Of a stretch of 64,000 nucleotides of DNA, positions 40,295 to 49,614 are shown piece by piece. The stretch spans positions 1,766,015-1,830,014 of the forward strand of contig NZ_JAEHGE010000001.1 in the NCBI RefSeq assembly GCF_016097415.1. Direction: 5' to 3'. Numbering within the stretch: position 1 is the stretch's first letter; every line of letters begins with the position of its first letter. Position numbers and translations under genes: made by a program. The notes beneath the pieces are model-generated. The model was not told the origin of the DNA, made no database searches, and worked only from the letters and a program-made list of their open reading frames with translations. This stretch comes from a sulfur-oxidizing endosymbiont of Gigantopelta aegis (GTDB lineage Bacteria; Pseudomonadota; Gammaproteobacteria; GRL18).

Positions 40295-40376
40295 CTGTAG
40301 GATGTGGTGAGGCACGAACCGCATCAATGGTAAATAGTCATTTTTGATGCGGTTCGTTCCTCACCACATCCTACAG
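40295..40376. repeat. Near-perfect palindromic element, 82 bp
   Basis: Arms of about 32 bp (40295-40326 and 40345-40376), beginning CTGTAGGATGTGGTGAGG, match with one mismatch; loop 18 bp. A distinct family from the neighbouring 121-bp palindrome. Together the two fill the 347-bp gap 40097-40443 between hemE and the FliL-like gene, in which no ORF was seen. Confidence 0.85.
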
Positions 40377-40443
40377 CTGAAGTGTAAAGCTGACTCATTC
40401 TGGCTTTAACTTTTCCCCTCCAAAAAAACCGCATTACAAACGA

Positions 40444-40884
40444 TCACTGAATCACAAAATTAGTAAAATAAAGCCCCTCTATTTGTTTCTTCCCGGTCAA
40501 TTCTTTAAGCACCGTTTGAACATCAGTCTGTACTTTTTCTTGTAGTGCTTTTTTCTTCTTAGGTGTATTCACGCTCTCCCTAGTCTGCTCTGAAAGCGCC
40601 GTAATAATGATGTCTCGCAATGGTGCATTATGCAGTTGAACGGCTTCAATGGCTTCTGGACTGCCTAATACTTGTAAACGTACCTGTAAAAAACGCATTC
40701 TACGTTCGCTGGTTTGCAGGTTGACGACAAATGGTGGTGAAAGCTCATAGTATTTCGTGTCATCCACTTCTTCGTCTTCTTCTGCATAAGCAGACGCAGT
40801 AAAAACAAAGGCAAGCATTAATAGCAAAATAAACCTTGCTGAGTGCTTAAAGATTGAGGAGCCTGAAGTATATTGATTGAGCAT
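40444..40884 (-). CDS. FliL-like flagellar basal-body-associated family protein
   Basis: 146 residues from the ATG at 40882-40884, which has GGAAG 5 bp upstream. An N-terminal hydrophobic segment (FILLLMLAFVFTASAYA) could be a signal peptide or anchor. The domain then follows the FliL pattern: YYELSPPFVVNL, RFLQVRLQVLG, PLRDIIITALSEQT and the ending LYFTNFVIQ. FliL supports the flagellar stator. No flagellar gene is nearby, so this is an orphan FliL-like protein, which are common in this class; its role is uncertain. Confidence 0.78.
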   Translation of the reverse strand: MLNQYTSGSSIFKHSARFILLLMLAFVFTASAYAEEDEEVDDTKYYELSPPFVVNLQTSERRMRFLQVRLQVLGSPEAIEAVQLHNAPLRDIIITALSEQTRESVNTPKKKKALQEKVQTDVQTVLKELTGKKQIEGLYFTNFVIQ

Positions 40885-40931
40885 ATTATCTTCCAAATAA
40901 ATAATGTGATTGATGGTGTTTATAGTTTAGT

Positions 40932-41828
40932 CTAAAAATCTGATTTACACAGTTTTTCTATCATACTAATGGCCTGATTAAGATAAGAAGAACCAAATAA
41001 ATTAGCATGATTGAGTATGTGGTATAAATTATACAGTGTTTTTCGTTGTTGATAGCCTTCATCTAAGGGCCAGGTTGCTTGATAGGCTTGATAAAAATCA
41101 GCGCTGAACCCACCAAACAGTTCTGTCATGGCCATATCGGTTTCTCTGTCACCATAATATAAGGCCGGATCAAAAAGCACCGGTTGATTGGCTGTTTGGA
41201 AAGCATAATTGCCTGACCACAAATCACCATGCAACAATGAGGGCACAGGCTGATGATTGTCTAAAATCGTGCTTAATTGTTCTAATAAGATGTCTGCAAG
41301 TGGCTGCAAGCGCCTTTTATGTCCCTTATCGTAGAGCATGTTGAATTGTGGTAGTAGTCGTTGCTCACGCCAGAATGTCAGCCAATCAGGATGCTGTGCA
41401 TTGCTTTGCGGAGTACTGCCAATCACATTATTTTGATACCAGCCATGTTGCTTGGCAGTGATTTGATGCATTTTTGCCAGCGCTATGCCAAAGGCTTGAT
41501 GATTACCTCGTGCATCCAAAGGTAAATATTCCAGTACCAGATAGCTATTATTATCCGTATGCCCAAAGCAAATGGGTTCAGGCACACGAATGGCCGAATC
41601 GGTGTTGGACAGAGCCTGTGATAATTCATTTAAAGCATCAAACTCAACCTGAAACATACTTTCCAGTGCGATTGAATTCAGTTTAACGAAAAATTCCTGA
41701 CCATCTGTTCCTGTGATCTGATAACATGAGTTGATACTGCCTCCACCGACACTGAGGTGGTTGCTGAGTTGCAGTGAAATATTCAGTGTTTGACTGATGT
41801 GCTCAGTGATAGGTTGCCAATGAATCAT
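40932..41828 (-). CDS. Fructosamine/ketosamine-3-kinase family protein
   Basis: 298 residues of the APH-like kinase fold. The glycine-rich GGGSINSCYQITG is near 28-40, the lysine is in FFVKLN, the catalytic loop is LLHGDLWSGNYAF (near 205) and the metal site DPALYYGDRETDMAM. Family members phosphorylate sugar amines to repair glycated proteins. It diverges from priA with 51 bp between starts. Confidence 0.9.
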   Translation of the reverse strand: MIHWQPITEHISQTLNISLQLSNHLSVGGGSINSCYQITGTDGQEFFVKLNSIALESMFQVEFDALNELSQALSNTDSAIRVPEPICFGHTDNNSYLVLEYLPLDARGNHQAFGIALAKMHQITAKQHGWYQNNVIGSTPQSNAQHPDWLTFWREQRLLPQFNMLYDKGHKRRLQPLADILLEQLSTILDNHQPVPSLLHGDLWSGNYAFQTANQPVLFDPALYYGDRETDMAMTELFGGFSADFYQAYQATWPLDEGYQQRKTLYNLYHILNHANLFGSSYLNQAISMIEKLCKSDF

Positions 41829-41879
41829 AAATACGTGTTTTTCAAGCCATAAAAAAGAAAATAATTAACTAAGTTTATA

Positions 41880-44153
41880 ATGCCAGAAGAAAAATTAAAA
41901 GCAGCCTTAAGTATTGTGCAAGTAGCTGTACCCACTCCCTTGCGTAGAAAATTTGATTATTTGCTACCGGATGACATTGATTCAGAACAGGTTTTGCCGG
42001 GTATGCGTGTGCTGGTTCCCTTTGGTCGTACCAAACAAATTGCTGTGGTACTGGCAATGGCAGCAAAAACAGATATTGAGTTAAAAAAACTCCGGCCTAT
42101 TGTTAAGGTGCTGGACAAAAAACCTATTTTGCCAACTGATATTATTCAATTATTGAATTGGGTAGCGACTTATTATCATCACCCCATTGGTGAAGTCTTT
42201 CAAGCCGCATTGCCCGTGCATTTTCGTAAAAAAGAATCCGCAAGCACTCAGGAGCAGCGATTATGGTTCTTGACGGAGGAGGCGAAAAAAGCTGATTGGG
42301 ATTGTTTAAAACGTGCTGTGCGTCAGCGCAGTATTTTAGAGCAATTAAAAAAATACCCTGAAGGTTTAACAAAAGAGCAAATTGCCAGTGAACAGGAAGG
42401 GCAATGGCAAAGTGCATTAAAAACCTTGCAGAAAAAAAACTGGTTACAAGAGCAAGTCCAGGCGCATATCCCCTATCAATATTGTTTGCCGGATAGTGCG
42501 AGTGATACGGCTATTATTAAAAATCCCGGCTTATCACTTAATGAAGAACAACAAAGTGCTGTTGCAAACCTGCTGAGTCGAGATGATTATTTTAGTGCCA
42601 GTTTGATTGATGGGATAACTGGCAGTGGTAAAACGGAAGTGTATCTGTCGGTGATCGAGCAGCAATTGAATAATGCCCGTCAGGTATTAGTATTAGTGCC
42701 GGAAATTGGTCTGACCCCGCAATTGATTTATCGTTTTGAACACCGTTTTTCGGTGATTATCGCGACCCTGCACTCTGGTTTAAATAATACCCAGCGGATG
42801 AAAATATGGCAGCAAGCGGCTAGTGGTGAAATTCGTATTTTAATTGGCACCCGTTCGGCTGTTTTTACCCCCATGCCAGATTTGGGGGTGATCATTATTG
42901 ATGAAGAACATGACTTGTCATTTAAGCAACAAGATGGCATTCGCTATTCCGCTAAGGACATTGCTCTAGTCAGAGCGAATTATGCTGATATTCCGATTAT
43001 GTTGGGCTCGGCAACCCCCTCGATGGAATCGCTTTATCTTTGTCAGCAAGAAAAAATGACTCACTTAAAACTGCGTCAAAGAGCAGGTAAGGCACGACCA
43101 CCGGAAGTGCATTTGATTGATATTCGCGGCCAGTATTTACAACATGGTATGAGTCGGACGCTGATTGATTTAATTAAACAGCATTTAGCCAAAGAAAATC
43201 AGGTTTTATTATTCCAAAATCGCCGTGGCTATTCGCCGGTTTTATTATGTAACAAATGCGGTTGGATCAGTCATTGTCACCGCTGCGATGCCAAGCTCAC
43301 CTATCATCGACAGCGTAATCATTTACGCTGTCACCACTGTCAGATAGAACAACCTTTGCCAGCACAATGTCCCGAATGTGGTCATGGTGACTTATCGCAA
43401 TTGGGCGTGGGGACTGAACGAGTCGAAAAAGTGGTGCGGGAGATTTTTCCAGAGATCGAAGTGATCCGTATTGATCGGGATACCACCCAGCGCAAAGGTG
43501 CCATGCAGAACCTTCTGGAACAGGCACGCGATGGCAAGCAGCAAATTCTAATTGGTACGCAAATGCTAGCCAAGGGACACCACTTTCCCAATGTCACCTT
43601 AGTGGCTATTTTAGATATTGATCAGGGGCTTTATTCCGTTGATTTTCGTGCCCCGGAACGCCTGGCACAATTGATCGTACAGGTCTCTGGTCGAGCGGGT
43701 AGGGAAGAGAAAAAAGGTCAGGTGGTATTGCAAACGGCTCATCCGGAAGATGAAATGCTCAATACCTTGCTCAGCCAAGGCTATGCCGGTTTTGCTGCTA
43801 ATGCCTTAGCGGAGCGCAAAGCTATTCTTCTACCGCCTTATGCCTATCAGGCTTTAATTCGAGCAGAAGCGAATCACATAAATAATTATCAGGCTTTTCT
43901 TGAGTATTGTTTCCAGACGATGAGCGCGATTAAACAGAACTTATCAAGTAAGAGTGATGTACAGTTTCTTGGTCCTGTTCCAGCACCGATGGAGAAAAAA
44001 GCAGGGAAATTCAGGGGACAACTCCTCGTGCAGTCTAGCCAAAGAAAAGAATTACACCGTATTTTACAAGATTTAATTTGGAATGTGGAATTGACTAAAG
44101 CCGCACAACGAGTGCGCTGGTCAATTGATATCGATCCTCAGGAATTGTATTAA
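41880..44153 (+). CDS. priA: Primosomal replication restart helicase
   Basis: A 757-residue superfamily-2 helicase that reloads the replisome at repaired forks. The N-terminal DNA-binding domain begins QVAVPTPLRRKFDYLLP. Walker A is GITGSGKTEVYL (near 246) and Walker B DEEHD. The paired zinc-binding cysteines run CNKCGWISHCHRC and CHHC...CPECG. The helicase motif GTQMLAKGHHFP follows. Full length. argS follows in many relatives; here an ATPase gene on the other strand lies between. Confidence 0.96.
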   Translation: MPEEKLKAALSIVQVAVPTPLRRKFDYLLPDDIDSEQVLPGMRVLVPFGRTKQIAVVLAMAAKTDIELKKLRPIVKVLDKKPILPTDIIQLLNWVATYYHHPIGEVFQAALPVHFRKKESASTQEQRLWFLTEEAKKADWDCLKRAVRQRSILEQLKKYPEGLTKEQIASEQEGQWQSALKTLQKKNWLQEQVQAHIPYQYCLPDSASDTAIIKNPGLSLNEEQQSAVANLLSRDDYFSASLIDGITGSGKTEVYLSVIEQQLNNARQVLVLVPEIGLTPQLIYRFEHRFSVIIATLHSGLNNTQRMKIWQQAASGEIRILIGTRSAVFTPMPDLGVIIIDEEHDLSFKQQDGIRYSAKDIALVRANYADIPIMLGSATPSMESLYLCQQEKMTHLKLRQRAGKARPPEVHLIDIRGQYLQHGMSRTLIDLIKQHLAKENQVLLFQNRRGYSPVLLCNKCGWISHCHRCDAKLTYHRQRNHLRCHHCQIEQPLPAQCPECGHGDLSQLGVGTERVEKVVREIFPEIEVIRIDRDTTQRKGAMQNLLEQARDGKQQILIGTQMLAKGHHFPNVTLVAILDIDQGLYSVDFRAPERLAQLIVQVSGRAGREEKKGQVVLQTAHPEDEMLNTLLSQGYAGFAANALAERKAILLPPYAYQALIRAEANHINNYQAFLEYCFQTMSAIKQNLSSKSDVQFLGPVPAPMEKKAGKFRGQLLVQSSQRKELHRILQDLIWNVELTKAAQRVRWSIDIDPQELY

Positions 44154-44182
44154 ATTTTGTTCGATGAGCTAATGGGGTAGCA

Positions 44183-45349
44183 TCAGCTTTGCTTATTGAA
44201 TAACTCGACTTGGTCGAAATGAATGGCTTTTTTATGATCACTAAAAACTCTTGTTTCAGCATTGTATATCAAGTAACAGAATTTTATATTGGCACTTATT
44301 TGTTTTAATTTATTTAAATTTTTAAACTGTCGTTCAGAATATGTTGAGCTTGATTTTATTTCAATGGCTGTTATATCGCGACCATTTTGTAGGATTAAAT
44401 CGACCCCAAAGCCATTGCTGTCTCGATAGAAATATAAATTAGAAATCTTACCCTCATTTAGCCTGCTTTTAAGGTATTCCATCACGATTAAATTTTCAAA
44501 AATATTGCCGACTAAGGGGTCTCTCGATATTTGTTCGGGTTTTTCAATGCCCAACAAGAAGGCTAATAAACCCACATCAACAAAGTAGTATTTAGGGGTT
44601 TTAACAACACGTTTACCATAATTTTCGAAAAAAGGAGGGAGTTTAAAAATAATGAATGAGGCTTCAAGAATAGAGAGCCAATTTTTTATGGTTTTTGTGT
44701 CAACACCCACATCATTGGCTAATGAATTATAATTAAATAACTGACCGACTCTCCCAGCCAATAATTTAATAAATTTTTCAAACAATAGGGTGTTTTTGAG
44801 ATTGATTAGTTGTCTGACATCACGTTCAACATAGGTTTGGTAATAGTTTGAATAGGCTTGCCCGGGTCTTTGATGATGATCATAGATCCGAGGTAAGAAA
44901 CCATGAAATACATAATCCTCGAAACGATCAAAGCTTATTTGGGCATGACTTAATTCTGAAATAGTTAAAGGAAATAATTTTAATATCCCTGTGCGTCCTG
45001 CCAATGATTGGCTAATCGCTTGGTTTAATTCTAATTGATGTGAACCCGTCAGAACAAATTCACCATTCATTTGATTTTCATCAACTTGTACTTGAATATA
45101 GCTTAATAATTGCGGTACTCGCTGAATTTCATCAAGAATAACAAAAGAGCCAAATTGCTTTAAAAATGCTTTAGGATCGGACTCTGCAAATTCTCTGTTT
45201 TCCGGCTGTTCAAGATTGCAGTAGGCATAATTTTCTAAAGCATTTTTGGCCAAGGTTGTTTTACCTGCCTGTCGAGGACCTAATATTGTCACAATAGGGT
45301 ACTCTTTAAGCAATTGGTGTAATTCATATTCTATATTACGTTTAATCAT
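44183..45349 (-). CDS. AAA ATPase with DUF4143 domain
   Basis: 388 residues: P-loop GPRQAGKTTLAK (near 23-34), Walker B FVILDEIQRVP, sensor VLTGSHQ, then a C-terminal DUF4143 segment with a restriction-nuclease-like patch (DLILQNGRDITAIEIKSS, like PD-(D/E)XK cores). Function of the family is unknown; members are mobile and scattered. It is convergent with priA and divergent from argS, breaking a normally adjacent pair, and is more AT-rich than its neighbours, so recent gain is plausible. A hairpin lies just upstream of its start. Confidence 0.88.
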   Translation of the reverse strand: MIKRNIEYELHQLLKEYPIVTILGPRQAGKTTLAKNALENYAYCNLEQPENREFAESDPKAFLKQFGSFVILDEIQRVPQLLSYIQVQVDENQMNGEFVLTGSHQLELNQAISQSLAGRTGILKLFPLTISELSHAQISFDRFEDYVFHGFLPRIYDHHQRPGQAYSNYYQTYVERDVRQLINLKNTLLFEKFIKLLAGRVGQLFNYNSLANDVGVDTKTIKNWLSILEASFIIFKLPPFFENYGKRVVKTPKYYFVDVGLLAFLLGIEKPEQISRDPLVGNIFENLIVMEYLKSRLNEGKISNLYFYRDSNGFGVDLILQNGRDITAIEIKSSSTYSERQFKNLNKLKQISANIKFCYLIYNAETRVFSDHKKAIHFDQVELFNKQS

Positions 45350-45361
45350 ACAATAAGTTTA

Positions 45362-45402
45362 GTTTATGTAATATAGGAGTTCAAGTCCTGTATTACATAA
45401 AC
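45362..45402. promoter_or_regulatory. 17-bp hairpin or operator upstream of the AAA ATPase gene
   Basis: GTTTATGTAATATAGGA (45362-45378) faces TCCTGTATTACATAAAC (45386-45402) with a 7-bp loop and one mismatch that becomes a G-U pair in RNA. It ends 12 bp before the ATPase ATG (minus strand). No T run follows, so an operator or a leader structure covering the ribosome-binding region is more likely than a terminator. Confidence 0.7.
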
Positions 45403-45485
45403 ACTCTAAAATAAAAGCTTTGTACTTTGAACTTCTCAGGTTAAAATGATAGGTTCACACATTAATTTTGAATGGAATATCGACC

Positions 45486-47243
45486 TTGAAAGACGCACTG
45501 CAACAACTAATTGCTCAGGCAATACAGACCCTTATTGATAATGGCTCCCTAGCCGTTGATATGCCGAGCATTAAAATAGATCGCACGCGCGACAAGACCC
45601 ATGGTGATTTTGCTGCGAATGTGGCCATGTTGCTGGCCAAGCCAGCACGCAAGAATCCTCGCGAAATTGCTACTCAGATCATCGTAGCCTTGCCTGAGAG
45701 TGATTTTGTGGAAAAAGTTGAAATTGCTGGACCGGGCTTTATTAATTTTTATGTCAGCAGTGATTCCATACAAGATGTGGTTAATACCGTCATCGCTCAG
45801 GCTGAGCGTTTTGGTTGCTCAGATAAAGGTGCAGGGAAAAAAGTACAAGTGGAATTTGTTTCTGCTAACCCGACGGGGCCTTTGCATGTTGGGCATGGTC
45901 GTGGTGCTGCTTATGGTGCAACCCTTGCCAATTTACTCAGGGCTATCGGTTACGAAGTGCATAGTGAATACTATGTTAATGATGCCGGTAGGCAAATGGA
46001 TATATTGGCCACCTCAGTCTGGCTACGTTATTTGGAAAAAAATAATGTGGCCATTACCTTTCCAGCCAATGGTTATAAGGGTGATTATATTCAGGGTATT
46101 GTTGCTGAAATTATCAATGAGCATGGTGATAACTATGTCGCATCGGCTGAAGAGGTCATGTCCGATCTGCCTGATGATGAGCCACAGGGTGGTGATAAAG
46201 AGCGACACATTGATGCCCTAATTGAAAAAGCGAAAAGTTTATTGGGTGATAATCGCTATCGCTACGTCTTTGAAATAGCATTGAACTCTATTTTAGATGA
46301 TATCCGTGATGATTTATCAGAGTTTGGCGTGGACTATCAGGAATGGTTCTCAGAACGTTCCTTAATGGATAAAGGTCTGGTGAATAAGGGCATAGAACGC
46401 TTGCGTGAAAGTGAGCATGTCTATGAGAAAAAGGGTGCTTTATGGTTTCGTTCAACAGCCTTTGGTGACGATAAAGACAGGGTAGTACAACGCGATAATG
46501 GTCAAACAACTTATTTTGCCTCTGATATTGCTTATCACATGGATAAATTTGATCGAGGTTATGAACAGGTAATCGATGTTTGGGGTTCTGATCATCACGG
46601 TTATGTACCTAGGGTCAAAGCCGCGCTTAATGCACTCAATTATGATGAAAATGCGCTTGATGTTTTATTAGTACAGTTTGCTAATCTTTATCGTGGTGGT
46701 GAAAAAGTGCAAATGTCCACCCGTAGTGGTTCATTTGTGACTTTACGCGAGTTGCGTGAAGAAGTGGGAGCAGATGCGGCAAGATTTTTTTATGTGATGC
46801 GTAAGTGCGAACAGCATTTGGATTTTGATCTGGATTTAGCGAAGTCTAAATCATCTGAAAATCCGGTCTACTATATCCAATATGCTCATGCCCGTATTTG
46901 CAGCATCTTTAGACAGATGGAAGAGAAAAGTTTAGCCTATGATCAGTCTATAGGATTAGAAAATTTATCATTGTTGGCAGAAGAGCATGAAAAAGATATT
47001 TTGCAACAATTAGCTAAATATCCAGAAGTCGTCAACATAGCTGCCTGTCAACATGAGCCACATTTGATTGCGCATTATTTGCGTGAATTAGCGAATGCCT
47101 TGCACACTTATTATAATGCCCATCAATTTATCGTTGATGATGTTAAATTACGTGATGCCCGACTGGTATTAATTGCCGCTACCCATCAGGTAATAAAAAA
47201 CGGTCTAGCCCTATTAGGTGTTTCTGCGCCGGATGAGATGTAA
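45486..47243 (+). CDS. argS: Arginyl-tRNA synthetase
   Basis: About 585 residues charging tRNA-Arg. HIGH-like motif [13 protein letters not shown] (near 115), the KMSKS-equivalent VQMSTRSG, and the DALR anticodon domain at the end (YYNAHQF). TTG at 45486 gives [13 protein letters not shown], matching the family N-terminus, with TGGAAT 8 bp upstream. Another TTG at 45468 in the same frame is less likely. No ATG is available at the expected position. Confidence 0.94.
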   Translation: MKDALQQLIAQAIQTLIDNGSLAVDMPSIKIDRTRDKTHGDFAANVAMLLAKPARKNPREIATQIIVALPESDFVEKVEIAGPGFINFYVSSDSIQDVVNTVIAQAERFGCSDKGAGKKVQVEFVSANPTGPLHVGHGRGAAYGATLANLLRAIGYEVHSEYYVNDAGRQMDILATSVWLRYLEKNNVAITFPANGYKGDYIQGIVAEIINEHGDNYVASAEEVMSDLPDDEPQGGDKERHIDALIEKAKSLLGDNRYRYVFEIALNSILDDIRDDLSEFGVDYQEWFSERSLMDKGLVNKGIERLRESEHVYEKKGALWFRSTAFGDDKDRVVQRDNGQTTYFASDIAYHMDKFDRGYEQVIDVWGSDHHGYVPRVKAALNALNYDENALDVLLVQFANLYRGGEKVQMSTRSGSFVTLRELREEVGADAARFFYVMRKCEQHLDFDLDLAKSKSSENPVYYIQYAHARICSIFRQMEEKSLAYDQSIGLENLSLLAEEHEKDILQQLAKYPEVVNIAACQHEPHLIAHYLRELANALHTYYNAHQFIVDDVKLRDARLVLIAATHQVIKNGLALLGVSAPDEM

Positions 47244-47285
47244 AATGCCTATTAGAATAACAAATCATTGTCAGGAAAATCAGTA

Positions 47286-47927
47286 ATGCCCGTCAAGAAA
47301 AAACGCGCTAGAAAAAAAATGGGTGCGACTCGAAATACTAAGCAAGGCGTATCCAAGTTTTCTATTTTTGTGATTACATTATTGCTGGGGGCCTTTGTTG
47401 GTTTTTTAATCTATCTGGATAAAATTCCTACCGATGGTGAGCAACAAGCTACTTCAAATCAACAGTCCTCGGCAAAAGCTACGGATAAACCAGATAATGT
47501 GAAGCCAAAACATCTGTTTGATTTTTATACCGTATTGCCGGATCGTGAAGTGGATGTGCTTGACTATGAAACAACACCGGCTAAGGTTTCGAGTGCTGAA
47601 CGAATAAAAACAGCCCCGACTAAAAAGCCAACTATTAAAAATACCCCTAAGCAAAAAACAGTAGCCAAGAAACAGGAGCCTATTGCCCCTAAAGGGCTTT
47701 ATCAGCTTCAAGTGGGTGCGTTTAAAGAGCTGAGCAAGGCTGATGCAATGAAGGCACGGTTAGCCTTTCTGGGTGTGGTGTCGAACATTCAGGTGATTCA
47801 AAACAATGGTCAGACTCTATATCGGGTAAGAATTGGTCCCAGTACCGATCAGCAAAAGATGCAACAGATTAAGGCGCAGTTAAAAGCGCAAAATATTAAT
47901 ACGTTTGTGCAGAAACTCAGTGGTTAA
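47286..47927 (+). CDS. FtsN-like SPOR-domain protein
   Basis: 213 residues: a basic cytoplasmic tail (KKKRARKK), one transmembrane helix (FSIFVITLLLGAFVGFLIYL, near 32-51), a Pro/Lys/Thr-rich linker and a C-terminal SPOR domain (YQLQVGAFKELSKADAMKAR, YRVRIGPSTDQQKMQ). Lying next to argS behind priA, it fits FtsN, the late division activator. ATG 47286 is preceded by AGGA. It is shorter than E. coli FtsN (319). Confidence 0.85.
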   Translation: MPVKKKRARKKMGATRNTKQGVSKFSIFVITLLLGAFVGFLIYLDKIPTDGEQQATSNQQSSAKATDKPDNVKPKHLFDFYTVLPDREVDVLDYETTPAKVSSAERIKTAPTKKPTIKNTPKQKTVAKKQEPIAPKGLYQLQVGAFKELSKADAMKARLAFLGVVSNIQVIQNNGQTLYRVRIGPSTDQQKMQQIKAQLKAQNINTFVQKLSG

Positions 47928-48007
47928 TTTGCTGCGTTTCGTGCCTCAGCGGTATTCTATTTCTAAGTATCACGGGTATACGCAATGAATAGGACTGTGA
48001 GCGTGTT

Positions 48008-48238
48008 ATGAGTTGCGCTGCTCTTTGCCCTGTTTGCGGTGCAGCAAATGCTTGTCACTTGGCAAAAGAAGCTAAGGCGGGAAGCCAAAATGTAATTGAA
48101 GATTGTTGGTGTTTTAGTCTTGAAAGGCTTAATGCTCAGCAATTGGAAGTTCAACAGCAGCTATTGAGGGAGATAAAAATTCCCCCTAACCGCTGTCTTT
48201 GCTCAGCCTGCTGGAATAAGTTTAAGTCAGTGGAGTGA
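48008..48238 (+). CDS. Cysteine-rich CWC family protein
   Basis: 76 residues with the signature CPVCGAANACHLA near the start, CWCFSLE in the middle and CLCSACW at the end, probably one or two zinc knuckles. Unknown function. The 3' end overlaps that of the convergent OmpA-type gene by 17 bp. Confidence 0.85.
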   Translation: MSCAALCPVCGAANACHLAKEAKAGSQNVIEDCWCFSLERLNAQQLEVQQQLLREIKIPPNRCLCSACWNKFKSVE

Positions 48239-48887
48239 GCCTGATCTCAACACGGCGATTTTGCGAGCGTCCCTGAGCGGTATCATTTGACGCAATCGGC
48301 TGGTCTTCACCTAGACCACGGGTCATAATTCTTTGTGCTAACACTTCTCTGGTTTGTAAGTATCGTGATACCGAGCTTGCTCTTTGTTGTGAGAGGGTCA
48401 TGTTGTACGATGCTTGGCCAACACTATCAGTATGGCCATAAATATCAACATAGGTCTTAGCATACTCGTTAATCACTTTGGCCACTGAGCCGAGTACCGG
48501 GTAAAAATCAGCTGAAATAGCACTGGAACCTGTTTTGAAAGTGATATTACCAGGCATGTTTAAAATAATCGAATCGCCAACACGTGTGACGCTTACTCCC
48601 GTGGCTTCAAGTTCTCTGCGTAACTTGGCTTCCTGTTGATCCATATAATAACCAATACCCCCACCGGCTAGTGCGCCGACCCCAGCACCAATTAAGGCGG
48701 CTTTGCGACTATCACCGGCGATCACACCGAGTATTGCGCCACTGAGAGCGCCAATTCCAGCACCTTTGACGGTGTTATTGGTTTTTTCTTCTCGGGTATA
48801 GGGATCAATACTGGTACATGCGCCCAAGAATAAACTGGAAAGTAAAATGCTTGTGCCTAGAAATTGTGCTTTGTTTAATGTTTTCAT
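48222..48887 (-). CDS. OmpA-family lipoprotein with glycine-zipper domain (YiaD-like)
   Basis: 221 residues. The lipobox LGAC puts the lipidated cysteine at residue 24. A glycine-zipper stretch (GAGIGALSGAILGVIAGD and GAGVGALAGGGIGYY) is followed by the OmpA peptidoglycan-binding domain with VDIYGHTDSVG, LSQQRASSVSRYL and SQNRRVEI. An outer-membrane anchor to peptidoglycan. It is 16 bp behind the DUF4124 gene and likely shares its transcript. Confidence 0.92.
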   Translation of the reverse strand: MKTLNKAQFLGTSILLSSLFLGACTSIDPYTREEKTNNTVKGAGIGALSGAILGVIAGDSRKAALIGAGVGALAGGGIGYYMDQQEAKLRRELEATGVSVTRVGDSIILNMPGNITFKTGSSAISADFYPVLGSVAKVINEYAKTYVDIYGHTDSVGQASYNMTLSQQRASSVSRYLQTREVLAQRIMTRGLGEDQPIASNDTAQGRSQNRRVEIRLTPLT

Positions 48888-48903
48888 TTTTTATCTGTCT
48901 TGT

Positions 48904-49344
48904 TTAGGAATCTTGTTTTGGGGTACACCAATAACTGATGTCTTTTTCTGCTTGTAACATGGTTGCCTTACTTTCTTCTTCTGTTAGACGGACTTTTTGT
49001 TTTAGCTGATCATCATAACGGTAGAGAAAGGGGGCTTTTTTATATTTTTGCAGGGTGTTTTTTGAGTCCTGGCAAATTTTAGCGCGTTCAGCAGCTTGTT
49101 TGCTTTTGCCATCTGTTTTATTAGACTTTCTTTGATCATGAAATATCTGACTGCCCAGATGCATTTTCTTGGCAGTGTCATCGCCAGGTCTGGCAGCATA
49201 ATGAACGCGACCATCTTGATCGGTCCACTTATATATTTCAGTACTATTAGTGGCTTTTGATTCAGCTAAAACTACACTGGCAAAAGTGCCGCTGAAAAAA
49301 ATTATCAGAGCGAGACTGATTATTTGACCGGTACGAGATTTCAT
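48904..49344 (-). CDS. DUF4124 periplasmic protein
   Basis: 146 residues. The signal peptide (IISLALIIFFSGTFASVVLA) ends near residue 27. DUF4124 motif: EIYKWTDQDGRVHYAARPGDD. A lysine-rich C-terminus has two cysteines. Function unknown; likely expressed with the OmpA-type lipoprotein downstream. Confidence 0.88.
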   Translation of the reverse strand: MKSRTGQIISLALIIFFSGTFASVVLAESKATNSTEIYKWTDQDGRVHYAARPGDDTAKKMHLGSQIFHDQRKSNKTDGKSKQAAERAKICQDSKNTLQKYKKAPFLYRYDDQLKQKVRLTEEESKATMLQAEKDISYWCTPKQDS

Positions 49345-49545
49345 TGTGACTCCTTAAACCTTAGAAGAAAAAGCGGTGATAATTTATTACTTACTTATTC
49401 TGTTATCACTATCACTATTAGTTGTAGTTGGATTATAGCTGTTTTTTTCTAAGTGTGATGCTGAAAACCATATAATTTATAATTTTAATTGTTTTGTTTG
49501 ATGTTTTTTGTGTTCTGAGTCTCTTTCCTGAGTAAAAAATTGAGC

Positions 49546-49577
49546 AAAAAAAAGCACCCGTTAGGGTGCTTTTTTTA
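49546..49577 (-). terminator. Terminator after amtB
   Basis: The stem AGCACCC/GGGTGCT is flanked by A8 on one side and T7 on the other, so it can end transcription from either direction. It lies 38 bp past the amtB stop, after a second 7-bp palindrome (GTTGTTA-TTGC-TAACAAC, 49583-49600). Confidence 0.9.
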
Positions 49578-49614
49578 CAGCAGTTGTTATTGCTAACAAC
49601 TTAAGACTGTCATA

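Noticed and set aside
40121-40376. A pair of palindromes as CRISPR repeats or a tRNA cluster
   Set aside because: The two palindromes are unrelated in sequence, occur once each, and no cloverleaf or CCA end is visible.
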